Assembly (NCBI GenBank): GCA_003526375.1
Contig: DPDG01000077.1
Span: forward strand, 1 to 64,000
Reading direction: 5' to 3'
From: Lentisphaeria bacterium
Lineage (GTDB): Bacteria > Verrucomicrobiota > Lentisphaeria > Victivallales > UBA1829
DNA length: 64,000 bases
Shown piece by piece: positions 51,341 through 60,548 of this stretch. Position 1 is the first letter of the stretch. Each line of letters starts with the position of its first letter. Under the pieces are notes generated by a model. The model saw only the letters and a program-made list of their open reading frames with translations, searched no databases and was not told where the DNA came from. A program made the translations under genes and the position numbers.

Positions 51341-52585
51341 TTATTTGATGAGGCTCATATAGATTGCCGTGATGATCGCGGTCGTGATCACGCCGCAGAT
51401 GTTCGCTCCCAGTGCGTGCGGCATGATGATTGCGCCGGGATTGACCTTCGACACGCATTTCTGCGCGACCTTTGCCGTGCTGGGCACGCAGCTTACCGCC
51501 GCGATCCCGATCACCGGATTGTATTTCCCGCCCGTAATGAAATACATGATGTAACCGCCGAGCAGTCCGCCGACACCGGAGAGCAGCAGGGCGAGGATTC
51601 CAAGCAGAAGCAGCGGAAGCACTTTCGGGTTCATGATCGTATGGGCGTCGCAAAGCACGCCGAGGAGAAGCCCCAGCATCAGCGTGGAACCGTAAAGCAC
51701 CAGTTCGCTGACGATGTATTGGAACTTTTCGAGTCCCGATTCTCGGATTGCGATTCCGAGGAACAGCGAGAAAAACAGCGGTGACGCCACGGGAAAGAGA
51801 AACGAAAGAAGCACGCAGGCGCAGATCGCGAAGACAAGCTTTTGCCCGGAGGTGATCCGGATCGTATTCTTTTCTTCGGGCATTTTAATGCCGATCAGTT
51901 TTTTCGGGATCATGAACTTGACCAGATACGGGAATCCGCCGTATGCCAGTCCCAGATACAGATATGCCACAATCGTGATGGGAACGAAAAGATCCGGCGC
52001 CATTTTGAGCGAACCGAACAAAACCATCGGACCGTCCGCGCCTCCGACCAGCGCAATGGACGCCGCTTCCTGGAGATTCATCCCGAACAGCGTTGCGATC
52101 GGGAGCACCAGCAGGGTTCCCAGTTCGCCGCAGACAGCAAGAAACATGCTGACATACGGGCGGCACATCACGAATCCGACATCCAGCAGGGAGCCGATGC
52201 CGATGAAGATCAGACACGCGATGAGTCCGTTGCTGAATGCAAGCGTGTAGATCGGCTGGAGCCAGTCCACCTGCATCAGCGTCATGAGCTGGTCGTTGCT
52301 GGCGACTGTTGAGTCAAGAAACAGGGTGCCTACCTTTGTGGGATCGACAGGCGTTTTGTTGACCATGTTGATCGGGTCGAAGAACATGAGCGAAGCGTTG
52401 ATCGTGCACATGCCGAGTCCCATCGGGATCATCAGGAGCGCTTCGAGAACGCCTTTTTTTCCGAGATAGATCATGACGCCCCCGAGAATGATCAGGAGGA
52501 GCCGGACAAGCACGATTTTCGGATCAGATTTCAGGAGCAGGTCAATGCCCTGGAAAATCTCCGTCAAATTACTGAAATATTCCAT
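51341..52585 (-). CDS. oadB: Sodium-pumping decarboxylase beta subunit
   Basis: Start at minus ATG 52585, which has GAGGTG 6 bp upstream; 52600 is the less likely start. The 414-residue membrane protein has about 9-11 hydrophobic segments, with the Na+-site motif IALVGGADGPMVLFGSL and GANICGVITTAIITAI near the end. It decarboxylates carboxybiotin and uses the energy to export Na+. It could serve oxaloacetate, methylmalonyl-CoA or glutaconyl-CoA decarboxylases; the alpha subunit points to oxaloacetate. Confidence 0.93.
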   Translation of the reverse strand: MEYFSNLTEIFQGIDLLLKSDPKIVLVRLLLIILGGVMIYLGKKGVLEALLMIPMGLGMCTINASLMFFDPINMVNKTPVDPTKVGTLFLDSTVASNDQLMTLMQVDWLQPIYTLAFSNGLIACLIFIGIGSLLDVGFVMCRPYVSMFLAVCGELGTLLVLPIATLFGMNLQEAASIALVGGADGPMVLFGSLKMAPDLFVPITIVAYLYLGLAYGGFPYLVKFMIPKKLIGIKMPEEKNTIRITSGQKLVFAICACVLLSFLFPVASPLFFSLFLGIAIRESGLEKFQYIVSELVLYGSTLMLGLLLGVLCDAHTIMNPKVLPLLLLGILALLLSGVGGLLGGYIMYFITGGKYNPVIGIAAVSCVPSTAKVAQKCVSKVNPGAIIMPHALGANICGVITTAIITAIYMSLIK

Positions 52586-52599
52586 TTCCGCACCTCGCA

Positions 52600-54414
52600 T
52601 TACTCGTATTTGATCAGTGCAAGGAGGGAACCGGTCTGAACCTGATCCTGTGCGTTGACCTGAAATTTCGCGACAATGCCGTCGATCGGGGAGCTGACCT
52701 GTGTTTCCATTTTCATTGCTTCCAGAATCATGATCGGCTGCTCCGCCTTGACGTGTTCGCCGGGTTTGACGAGAATCCTGATCACGGTTCCGGGCAGAGT
52801 CGCATGGACCTCCTTGAACTTTTCGACCGAGGAGCCTGTTGCCGCATTTTCCAGCGCGCTGACGCCGTTGCCGTCCGCGGCTTTCACATCATAGGCATAG
52901 TTCTGCCCGTTGATGACGGCGGTTCCCTTGTCGAGCTTGACATTGTATTCATTGCCGTTGATCGTGACCAGAAGCTGTTTTGCCCCGGCGGCGGGCTTCT
53001 CCGCTTTCTGTTCTTTTCTGACATTCTTGCGGACGCCGATCTTGCCTTCCCCTTTGAGGAACGCGATACCTTTTTCAAGGCAGGACGCCGCGATGAAGAT
53101 ATTCTCATCGGTGGTCGGCAGTTTGTTGGCTTCGAGCATGGCGACTGCGGCGGCGCGTCCTTTGGCGGGATTGGCATCGTTGAGGTCCATGGGATTGGCG
53201 GAGGTCGGCTGAAGCTTGAGCTGTTCCGAAGCGATTTTGACGATTTCGGGGTCTGGCTGTGACGGTGTCTTGCCGAAGTAGCCGAGCACCATCTTGCCGT
53301 AGCCTTCCGCAATCTTCTTCCATGGTCCGAACATCACGTTGTTGAATGCCTGCTGGAAGTAGAACTGGGAGACCGGCGTAACAGAAGTTCCGTAACCGCC
53401 GCGTATTACGACATCGCCCATCGCGGCGATGACTTCGGGATATTTGTCCATGAGCCCGTTGTCGCGGAGCATCTGCGTGTTTGCCGTGAGTGCTCCTCCG
53501 GGCATGGGGAAGAACGGGATCAGCGGATTGACCATCGTGGCTTCCGGCGGCATGAAATAATCTTTCAGCGCTTCTCTGAGACTCTGCTCCAGCTTGACGA
53601 TCTTGTGGTAGTCAATGCCGAGTGTGAACCCGGTGCCGCGCAGGGCGTGCCACATGGTGAGGATGTCCGGCTGGCAGGTTCCGCCGGAAAGCGGGGCAAT
53701 GGAGAGGTCGATCTGATCCGCACCGGCTTCAAGCGCCGCTTTGTAGGCAAGCACGCTGCATCCGGCTGTTTCATGCGAATGAAATACGATCGGCGTCTGC
53801 TCTCCCAGGAGCTTGCGCGCCATCTTGATCGTATTGAACACCTTCTGCGGGCAGGAGGTGCCGGACGCATCCTTGAAGCAGAGCGAAGTATAAGGAATGC
53901 CGGAGTCGAGAATGCGGTGGAGAACCGTTTCATAGAAACCGGCACTATGCCCGTCACATCCCGGAGGCAGTTCCATCATGGTGATGGTGACTTCATGGTT
54001 GAGTCCCGCCTCGGCAATGCATTTCCCGCTGTAAATAAGGTTGTTGACATCGTTGAGCGCATCGAAGTTGCGGATGGTGGTAATGCCGTGTTTCTTCATC
54101 AGGTTTGCATGAAGCTTGATGATGTCCCGCGGCTGGGAATCAAGCCCGACCACGTTGATGCCGCGGGCGAGAGTCTGGAGATTCGCCTGCGAACCTGCCG
54201 CCTTGCGGAAATTGTCCATGACCTGAAACGCATCTTCGTTGGAATAGAAGTATGCTGCCTGGAACAGGGCGCCGCCGCCCGCTTCGAAGTGTTCGATTCC
54301 CGCTGCCGCCGCTTCTTCGACGACCGGCAGGAAGTCGCAGGAAAAAACTCTGGCTCCGAATACGGACTGAAATCCGTCACGGAAAGCTGTAAGCATGAAA
54401 TTGATCTTTTTCAT
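52600..54414 (-). CDS. oadA: Oxaloacetate decarboxylase alpha subunit (carboxyltransferase + biotin carrier)
   Basis: Start at ATG 54414 (GGAG upstream), 604 residues. The N-terminal HMGL-like barrel (about 5-290) has the metal Asp in TAFRDGFQS, the CO2-transfer lysine in CFKDASGT, and FHSHETAG with the His ligands. Then come a conserved PYC/OadA domain (about 290-450), a linker, and a C-terminal biotinyl domain with ILEAMKMETQ, where Lys568 is the biotinylation site. In pyruvate carboxylase subunit B the same fold occurs, but the adjacent Na+-pump subunits make a decarboxylase likely. The reaction is oxaloacetate to pyruvate plus CO2, linked to Na+ export. Confidence 0.92.
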   Translation of the reverse strand: MKKINFMLTAFRDGFQSVFGARVFSCDFLPVVEEAAAAGIEHFEAGGGALFQAAYFYSNEDAFQVMDNFRKAAGSQANLQTLARGINVVGLDSQPRDIIKLHANLMKKHGITTIRNFDALNDVNNLIYSGKCIAEAGLNHEVTITMMELPPGCDGHSAGFYETVLHRILDSGIPYTSLCFKDASGTSCPQKVFNTIKMARKLLGEQTPIVFHSHETAGCSVLAYKAALEAGADQIDLSIAPLSGGTCQPDILTMWHALRGTGFTLGIDYHKIVKLEQSLREALKDYFMPPEATMVNPLIPFFPMPGGALTANTQMLRDNGLMDKYPEVIAAMGDVVIRGGYGTSVTPVSQFYFQQAFNNVMFGPWKKIAEGYGKMVLGYFGKTPSQPDPEIVKIASEQLKLQPTSANPMDLNDANPAKGRAAAVAMLEANKLPTTDENIFIAASCLEKGIAFLKGEGKIGVRKNVRKEQKAEKPAAGAKQLLVTINGNEYNVKLDKGTAVINGQNYAYDVKAADGNGVSALENAATGSSVEKFKEVHATLPGTVIRILVKPGEHVKAEQPIMILEAMKMETQVSSPIDGIVAKFQVNAQDQVQTGSLLALIKYE

Positions 54415-54613
54415 AAAATACTGACTCCATAAATTTGACTGGCACAGGCACGGATTTTCGTACAAAAAAGCCTTGCCGTCAGTGTTGCTGTTCTTTGAAC
54501 TGAATTAATTTTTAGTTGTGATTTTCGGCATCGGAAAACCAGGCAGTGTTTTTCCGGGGAAAACAAATTGCCATACCGGATGAAAAACGGCGCCGATACC
54601 GCTGTGCAAAGGG

Positions 54614-55024
54614 TCAGGCGGCGGACGGACCGTCTCTTGATGGAGTCGTATCGGAGATGAATACTGTTATAAAGGGAATTAATTCGTTATGAATCCGGTA
54701 AGTGCCGGATGTGAATTCATGGATTGAGGAAAGTTCCAGAAAAATATTCTGAGGCGTTTTTACCGTAGCTCCGGGCAGAAGCCTGCGCCCGATGGACGCA
54801 ATCCGCAGACTGCCCGCCTGATTTTCCAGAATGAAATCCGTGAGGACGGTGTCTGTCTCCTGGTACTTCTGTTTCTTGCTGACGGAACCTATGGTATCCT
54901 GATCCTCCGCATGAAGCAGGGGGACTTCCGCAAAACTTATATCGGACAGTTCATGGGCATAGCAGACGGCTGTAATGCCGATTACGGCAAGAACCAAAAG
55001 GAAAAACAGCCTTGATTTTTTCAT
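54614..55024 (-). CDS. Small secreted protein, function unknown
   Basis: Start at ATG 55024 with GGGAAG upstream, 136 residues. Residues 1-22 are a clear Sec signal peptide (KKSRLFFLLVLAVIGITAVCYAH, cleavage likely after CYA). The mature protein of about 113 residues is mixed beta-rich with no Cys and ends in ISDTTPSRDGPSAA. No family is recognised. It lies upstream of oadA on the same strand, but a 199-bp gap makes shared transcription uncertain. Confidence 0.55.
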   Translation of the reverse strand: MKKSRLFFLLVLAVIGITAVCYAHELSDISFAEVPLLHAEDQDTIGSVSKKQKYQETDTVLTDFILENQAGSLRIASIGRRLLPGATVKTPQNIFLELSSIHEFTSGTYRIHNELIPFITVFISDTTPSRDGPSAA

Positions 55025-55409
55025 GATAGCTTCCCAGTTTATTTTGAGTCCATATAATATACAGGGGTTCTTTTCGAAATCAATCGGGGAAAAATCTTTT
55101 TTCCGGTTTTTCAGAAACACTTCGCATCAGCCCGTATGTATTGCGCCGGTGAGGAAGGGGAACCTGGAGCGTTGCATCCGCCGTGATCCTGAGCTGAGAT
55201 GTTGGTCGCCGGAGAGATTTCGCATCCTGCGCGACCAGCGGTTTGCCGCTGGACCGTGACAAGGGCAAAAAACTTGGCTTGAGAAGAATGTTCACGCATT
55301 CTTCCGTTTCAAAGCCGTCCCCGGGATCGGGGGATGGGATCCCCGGAAAATCAAAAAAGCCCGGCAGGAAATCAGATTCCGCCGGGCAATGAAGGCAGGA
55401 AATACCGAA
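55025..55409. other. 385-bp intergenic region with structured segment
   Basis: No convincing gene is seen between the secreted protein and the membrane protein. The segment 55200-55260 is rich in inverted repeats: TGGTCGC/GCGACCA at about 55203 and 55233, and CCAGCGG-TTTG-CCGCTGG (a perfect 7-bp hairpin). Further right, GGGGAT/ATCCCC forms a small hairpin, and the intrinsic terminator of the membrane protein gene is at 55353-55387. A small structured RNA is possible but not identified. Confidence 0.4.
55353..55387 (-). terminator. Intrinsic terminator of the TM-helix-repeat protein gene
   Basis: Read on the minus strand, GCCCGGC...GCCGGGC (55387-55381 and 55365-55359) with inner GGAA/TTCC pairs forms a stem of about 11 bp, followed by six T residues (55358-55353). 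It lies 23 bp after the stop of the gene at 55410-56891. Confidence 0.85.
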
Positions 55410-56891
55410 TTACTGTTTTCTGGAGAACTTTTCGCTCCATTCATTCAGTTTCCTGGCGGCGAGTTCGCGTCCGCCGATACCGAAAGCAACTGCCGCCGCA
55501 ACGCAGATTGCGCCGAGAACCATCGTAAAGGCTGTCGTGACGATTGCACCGCCGATCTGCATTGTATTCAGGGCGATTGCGCCTGTGAAGATCAGGACGA
55601 TCACCTTGACTGCAAGGGAAAGTGTTTTGGTGTTTTCACCCTTGCTGACTGCATCGGAAGCCACATTCGCCAGGAAAATGCCGATAAGCATTACGACGAT
55701 GCCGAGAAGGATGTTTCCGCCGAAAGTCAGGAACTGGCGGAGAAGTCCGGCAAGCTCCGTGAACTCCAGAATGTTGCACGCCGCGATTGCCGCGAGGAAC
55801 ATGATCGTGATCATGGTCAGTTTGCCTGCGACCTGCGCGGGAGTGACTGTCGCGTTTTCCTTGCTCACGCCGATTGCCGTGATGAGCTTGTTGAATCCGA
55901 AGCTCTCAAGGAGCTGGACAACGATTCCGCTGACGATTCCGCCGACGAGGAATGCCGCAAAGAGCAGAACCGCGGCGCCGATCACGTTGCCGGTCGCGTT
56001 CAGAATGAGGTTGAAGAAACCGGAAACGGAATCCGTGAGAGCATCAATCTTGAGTGCGGTCAGAGAAGAAATGATGACCGGAATCGCGACCAGAACATAG
56101 GAGACCAGTCCGAGAAGCTGGGAAAGGGTCGATTTTTCACCGAAGACCTTGCCGCATCCCGCCTGACTGCCGAGTTCGTCAATACGTGCCGCAAAAGAGA
56201 GCCCGGAGACCGCTTTGCGCACGATTTTCGCCACGAAAAGACCGAGAATCAGAATCGCCGCCGCGGCAATGAGGTTCGGAATGAACTCAAGAATTTTGGT
56301 CATCATTTTCTCAAGTGAATCCGTGATTCCTTCGATCTTGAGCGCGCGGAGAATCGCCGGCAGGAAGAGCAGGAAGACGACGTAGTAGATAGTAGAAGCG
56401 GTAATCTGGCTGATGGATTTTGAATTTTCCATGTGCGGAGCCAGTTTGTCGTCAAGCTTCAGAGTCTTGAACACGCTCAGTGAGGCGAATTTGATGACCG
56501 TAGCCACAACCCATGCGATGAATGTGAGCAGTGCCGCGCCGATGATATTTGCCGCGTAGTTCGTGATTTTGTCGACGAAACTGGTGATCGGCTGAGCCGC
56601 TTCGTTGAGCTTCAGCACGCTGAAGCAGCCGAGAATGGTGATGAGCAGAATGACGAAAAATACGATTCTGCTGATGACCAGTTCGATCTTCGCCCCTGCG
56701 TCATTCCCGTCCTCGGGGATGCAGCCGGACAGTTTTTTGCCGACCTCGAACTTTTTCAGGACGAGAGCCGTACGGTTGGAAAGGAGTACTGCCACCAGCC
56801 AGCCCACCAGCAGAAGCAGTAATGCCCCGATCAGTTGGAGTACATTGCTCTCCACGATCATCTTCCAGATGTTTTCGAAGAATTCTTCCAT
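55410..56891 (-). CDS. Mechanosensitive-channel-like membrane protein with repeated TM helices
   Basis: This 493-residue protein has about 10-12 hydrophobic segments, many of the type LIGALLLLLVGWLVAVLLS, repeated as IIGAALLTFIAWVVATVIK, LIAAAAILILGLFVAKIV and VIGAAVLLFAAFLVGGIVS. This matches the TM-helix repeat of conserved proteins related to MscS/CmpX (each repeat with a pair of helices plus a soluble linker such as LKLDDKLAPH). It lacks a clear MscS beta domain and ends with FGIGGRELAARKLNEW. It would sit in the inner membrane, perhaps as a small-conductance channel or osmotic sensor. Strong AAGGAGA before ATG 56891. Monocistronic. Confidence 0.8.
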   Translation of the reverse strand: MEEFFENIWKMIVESNVLQLIGALLLLLVGWLVAVLLSNRTALVLKKFEVGKKLSGCIPEDGNDAGAKIELVISRIVFFVILLITILGCFSVLKLNEAAQPITSFVDKITNYAANIIGAALLTFIAWVVATVIKFASLSVFKTLKLDDKLAPHMENSKSISQITASTIYYVVFLLFLPAILRALKIEGITDSLEKMMTKILEFIPNLIAAAAILILGLFVAKIVRKAVSGLSFAARIDELGSQAGCGKVFGEKSTLSQLLGLVSYVLVAIPVIISSLTALKIDALTDSVSGFFNLILNATGNVIGAAVLLFAAFLVGGIVSGIVVQLLESFGFNKLITAIGVSKENATVTPAQVAGKLTMITIMFLAAIAACNILEFTELAGLLRQFLTFGGNILLGIVVMLIGIFLANVASDAVSKGENTKTLSLAVKVIVLIFTGAIALNTMQIGGAIVTTAFTMVLGAICVAAAVAFGIGGRELAARKLNEWSEKFSRKQ

Positions 56892-57144
56892 TTTGAAGAT
56901 CTCCTTTGTGGTTTGTTGTTTTCTGTTGAGAACAAAGAATGGGGTAAAATAATATGAAAATCCGGAAAATAAAGCCGTTTTTATACAAATTTATCAATTT
57001 TTTTCATAAAAATAAAATGATGGAAATGAGCTGAAATAACGATTATTTTCCAGTGGGGAAATACAAAACTGTGGAACAAATATTCTCTTGATGCGCATTT
57101 TTTGCGGGAACGGTGCATTTTACCGCACAGTTCCCGCGTCCGGC

Positions 57145-58464
57145 TTACAGATACTCCGCTGCGGCGGCTGCAAGTTCGCTTCGTTCGCTCTTCCGCAGAG
57201 TGATATGACCGTGAAGCGGCAGGTCTTTGAACCGCTCGACAATGTAGCTGAGCCCGTTGCTGGAAGCGTCGAGATACGGATTGTCGATCTGTTCCGGGTC
57301 TCCGGTCAGAACCATCTTCGTGTCTTCCCCGGCGCGGCTGACGATGGTTTTCACCTCATGGGGAGTCAGGTTCTGCGCCTCGTCGATGATGACGAACTGG
57401 TGCGGGATACTGCGTCCGCGGATATAAGTCAGCGCTTCGAGTTCAAGTTTGCCGGTCCGGATCAGTTCGTCGACCTTCCGCTTGACCGATTCCCCGCGTT
57501 TTTCCGTGTGGAGAAGATAATCCAGATTGTCGTAGATCGGCTGCATCCAGACACTCAATTTTTCATTTTTGTCGCCGGGGAGATAGCCGATGTCTTTGCC
57601 GAGGGGAATAATCGGCCTTGATACCAGGATGTTTTCAAAGACGGCATCGCGGAGCACCTGCTGGAGAGCTGCCGCAAGCGCCAGCAGTGTTTTGCCGGAA
57701 CCCGCCTGTCCGACGAGAGTTACCACCTGAATCGCCGGGTCCGTCAGAAGCTGGAGCGCAATGCGCTGTTCCCGGCTGCGCGGCTTGATGTTCCAGACGT
57801 TGTCCCCCGGAAGTTCATGCGGCATGACGAGTTTCCCGCCGCGGAAAATCCCTATGGCGGATTTCGTGCCGCTTTTCATGGTCAGGAACTCATTCGGATG
57901 CAGCGCCAATCCGTTCGGCACTTCAATGGATTTGTTTTTGTAGAAATCGTCGATGGTCTGCGGATCGACTTCCGTTTCAGAAGTGCCGGAATAGAGTTCG
58001 TCGAATTTTACGGTCTGGCACTCGAAATCCTGAACCGGAATGCCGAGTCCGTCCGCGCGGAGACGCAGATTCAGGTCTTTGGTGATCAGGGTGACGCTGT
58101 CTTCTTTTTTCGCGCGTTTCAGGAGCATGTATGCGACTTGAAGAATGCGGTTGTCCGCGATGCTCATATCCATTTTTTCCGGCATTTCGCCTTCGCCCGT
58201 CAGGATCATGAGTTTGCCGGAAGGCTTGCCGCCTGCCGCATTGTGCAGGGGAACCCCTTCTGAAAGCCTGCCTTCGCCGCGGAGTTTGTCGATCATTCTT
58301 ACGACCTGTCTTGAATTCCTGCCGAGCTCATCCTGATTTTTCTTGAATTTATCCAGTTCTTCGATAACCGCCATCGGGATCACGACCAGATTATCCTGAA
58401 AGGAATCAAGCGCTTTTGCGCTGTGGAGGAGAACATTGGTGTCCAGAACATAAGTTTTTGCCAT
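57145..58464 (-). CDS. PIN-PhoH fusion protein (PhoH2-type RNA helicase/RNase)
   Basis: Start at ATG 58464 (AAGGAG 8 bp upstream), 439 residues. Residues 1 to about 150 are a PIN endonuclease domain (TYVLDTNVLLH with metal Asp8; a second acidic region SIADNRILQVAY). Residues from about 230 on form a PhoH ATPase with Walker A GQAGSGKT (252-259), SRPIIPLGKDIGYLPGD and the Walker B QFVIIDEAQN. PhoH2 proteins unwind and cut RNA, often linked to stress or toxin-antitoxin systems. No antitoxin gene is adjacent, so this seems a stand-alone copy. It is divergent from the exonuclease gene, giving an RNA-related pair. Confidence 0.95.
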   Translation of the reverse strand: MAKTYVLDTNVLLHSAKALDSFQDNLVVIPMAVIEELDKFKKNQDELGRNSRQVVRMIDKLRGEGRLSEGVPLHNAAGGKPSGKLMILTGEGEMPEKMDMSIADNRILQVAYMLLKRAKKEDSVTLITKDLNLRLRADGLGIPVQDFECQTVKFDELYSGTSETEVDPQTIDDFYKNKSIEVPNGLALHPNEFLTMKSGTKSAIGIFRGGKLVMPHELPGDNVWNIKPRSREQRIALQLLTDPAIQVVTLVGQAGSGKTLLALAAALQQVLRDAVFENILVSRPIIPLGKDIGYLPGDKNEKLSVWMQPIYDNLDYLLHTEKRGESVKRKVDELIRTGKLELEALTYIRGRSIPHQFVIIDEAQNLTPHEVKTIVSRAGEDTKMVLTGDPEQIDNPYLDASSNGLSYIVERFKDLPLHGHITLRKSERSELAAAAAEYL

Positions 58465-58668
58465 AAAAACAACTCCTTGCTTTGTGTTGCTGATTGAGCG
58501 TCTATAATGAAATTTATGCACAAATCGGATTTTGCAAGGTCATATTTCATCTTTTTTTATGAAAAAACGGTTTTTATTGCCTGAAAAAGCGGGATTCCGG
58601 CTGTTTTTTATTGCATTCGGGGATTTTCGATGTAAGTTTTTCTCAAAAATTACAACAGGAATGAAATT

Positions 58669-60489
58669 ATGCAGAAATACAATGCCGGCGCTCTGGTGGT
58701 CTACCACGGGAAAAGCGCACAGGTTTCGGCTGTCAGTGCCGATAAGATCGAAATCAGAATCGAAGGCGGAGCGTCGAAATCCGTCCGGGCGAAGGACATT
58801 GAGTTTTTACATCCGGGCCCCGTCTCCTCTCTGCCTCCGCGCGCACTGCCGGAACCGGACTGCTGCGAGATCATGGAGTTGATGGAGGGGGAGACGTTTC
58901 CCTTTTCCGAGTTTGCGGAGCTTCTTTATTCCGAAAATACTTCCGCCTCTTTCTGGGCGGCGTATCAGCTTCTTTCACAGGGAATTTATTTTACGGGTTC
59001 TCCGGCGGATGGCGTAAAGGCGCGTCCGAAGGAGGAGATCGAAGCCGAACTTGCGGCGATTCGCGCAAAAACTCAGGCAAAGGAGCAGAGGGCGGCTCTG
59101 CTTGACCGGATCCGGAGCGGAGCGATTCTGCCGCAAGACCGTCCGCTGATGTCGGAAATCGAACAGCTTGCCTATGGCAGAAGCGAGAACAGCCGCCTGA
59201 TGCGGGAGCTTGAGATTGAAGCGACCCCGGAAAAGGCGCATCAACTGCTTCTGCGTCTCGGTGTATGGGATGAGCTGGCTGACCCTTACCCTGCGCGTGC
59301 GGGGATTGAGCTGGAAAATCCGTCGCTTGCCCTGCCGCCGCTTCCCGATGAACCGCGCGAGGACCTGACGGATATGATTTCGCTTGCGATCGACAACGAG
59401 GGCAGCGCCGATCCCGACGATGCGATCAGTTTTGCGGACGGGTTGCTCTGGGTGCATGTCGCCGATCCCGCTTCGGTCGTGACGTACGGAAGCGAACTGG
59501 ATCTTGCATGTGTCCGTTCCGGCGCGAATCTGTATCTGCCGGAAAAGATTGTCCATATGCTGCCGCCGGAAGCGACCGCGGTTTTCGGGCTCGGCCTGAA
59601 TGAGATCAGCCCCGCCTTGAGTTTCGGAATCCGCATCACGGAGGAGGGGAGCGCAATACTGGAAAAATGTGTGCGGAGCCGTGTCCGAGTGGAGCGTCTG
59701 ACCTATGCCGGAGCCGCATCCCGCATGAATGAATCGCCCTTGACGGAGATTGCCTCCGCGCTGGAGCGTTTCCGCCGGAAACGGGAGGCGGACGGCGCAA
59801 TGTTCATCAGACTGCCGGAAGCCGATATCCAGCTTGTCGGCGGTAAAGTCGCAGTGACGCCCGTCGAGGTGACGCCGGAACGGGAACTTGTTGCCAATGC
59901 GATGCTTGCGGCGGGGGCGGCTGTGGCGGTTTTTGCCGTGGAGCATGATATTCCGATGCCGTTTGCGACACAGCCCGCAGTCGAGGAAAAGGTCCCCTGC
60001 GACTCCATGAGCGACATGTATGCACTGCGCCGGCTGTGCCCGCCGAGCGTGGTCAGGACTTCTCCCGGCCTCCACGCCGGGCTTGGTCTGAATCCGTATA
60101 TCCGTGTGACGAGTCCCCTGCGGCGCTATGTCGATCTTCTTGCGCACCAGCAGTTGCGGCGCTGGATCGCCGGAGAGGAGCTGTTGACGTCCGAACAACT
60201 GGAAGAACATTTCCTGTCCAGCGAGAAGGAGTCGGCGGCTCGCCGTAAACTGGAGCGTCAGGTGGATGATTTCTGGATGCAGGTTTTCTTCCGGCAGAAC
60301 CCGGAGTGGAGCGGCGAAGCGGTGCTTGTGAATCGCGTGGACGACCGTCTTACGTTCCTGATCCCGTCCCTTGCGTATGAATTCAAGAGCCGCTGGGGAG
60401 GAAAAATCGAGCCTGGAGAGTCCGTTCAGGTGAAAATACGCTCCGCCGATCCCACGACGCTCAGCGCCCAGTTCCGGATTGAACGGTAA
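58669..60489 (+). CDS. RNase II/R family 3'-5' exoribonuclease
   Basis: The 606-residue protein contains the RNB catalytic domain from about 230: AIDNEGSADPDDAIS provides four Asp metal ligands (Asp242, 248, 250, 251) and the HxxY region follows (LWVHVADPASVV, YLPEKIVHMLPP). TSPLRRYVDLLAHQQL is a further signature. The N-terminal part lacks a clear pair of cold-shock domains and has a helical insertion instead (about 110-210), so the protein is shorter than RNase R (about 700-800). The C-terminal S1-like part is also reduced. It would degrade RNA in the cytosol, perhaps after polyadenylation by the pcnB product. Confidence 0.9.
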   Translation: MQKYNAGALVVYHGKSAQVSAVSADKIEIRIEGGASKSVRAKDIEFLHPGPVSSLPPRALPEPDCCEIMELMEGETFPFSEFAELLYSENTSASFWAAYQLLSQGIYFTGSPADGVKARPKEEIEAELAAIRAKTQAKEQRAALLDRIRSGAILPQDRPLMSEIEQLAYGRSENSRLMRELEIEATPEKAHQLLLRLGVWDELADPYPARAGIELENPSLALPPLPDEPREDLTDMISLAIDNEGSADPDDAISFADGLLWVHVADPASVVTYGSELDLACVRSGANLYLPEKIVHMLPPEATAVFGLGLNEISPALSFGIRITEEGSAILEKCVRSRVRVERLTYAGAASRMNESPLTEIASALERFRRKREADGAMFIRLPEADIQLVGGKVAVTPVEVTPERELVANAMLAAGAAVAVFAVEHDIPMPFATQPAVEEKVPCDSMSDMYALRRLCPPSVVRTSPGLHAGLGLNPYIRVTSPLRRYVDLLAHQQLRRWIAGEELLTSEQLEEHFLSSEKESAARRKLERQVDDFWMQVFFRQNPEWSGEAVLVNRVDDRLTFLIPSLAYEFKSRWGGKIEPGESVQVKIRSADPTTLSAQFRIER

Positions 60490-60548
60490 GCTTGATCATG
60501 TCGCATCTTCCTGAGAAAGAGCGCGGATGCGGATGACCTGATTTCCGC

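Noticed and set aside
57104..57137. Hairpin GCGGGAAC...GTTCCCGC beside the PIN-PhoH stop codon.
   Set aside because: In the direction of the gene it is followed by A residues instead of T residues, so I do not call it an intrinsic terminator, although it is a real inverted repeat.
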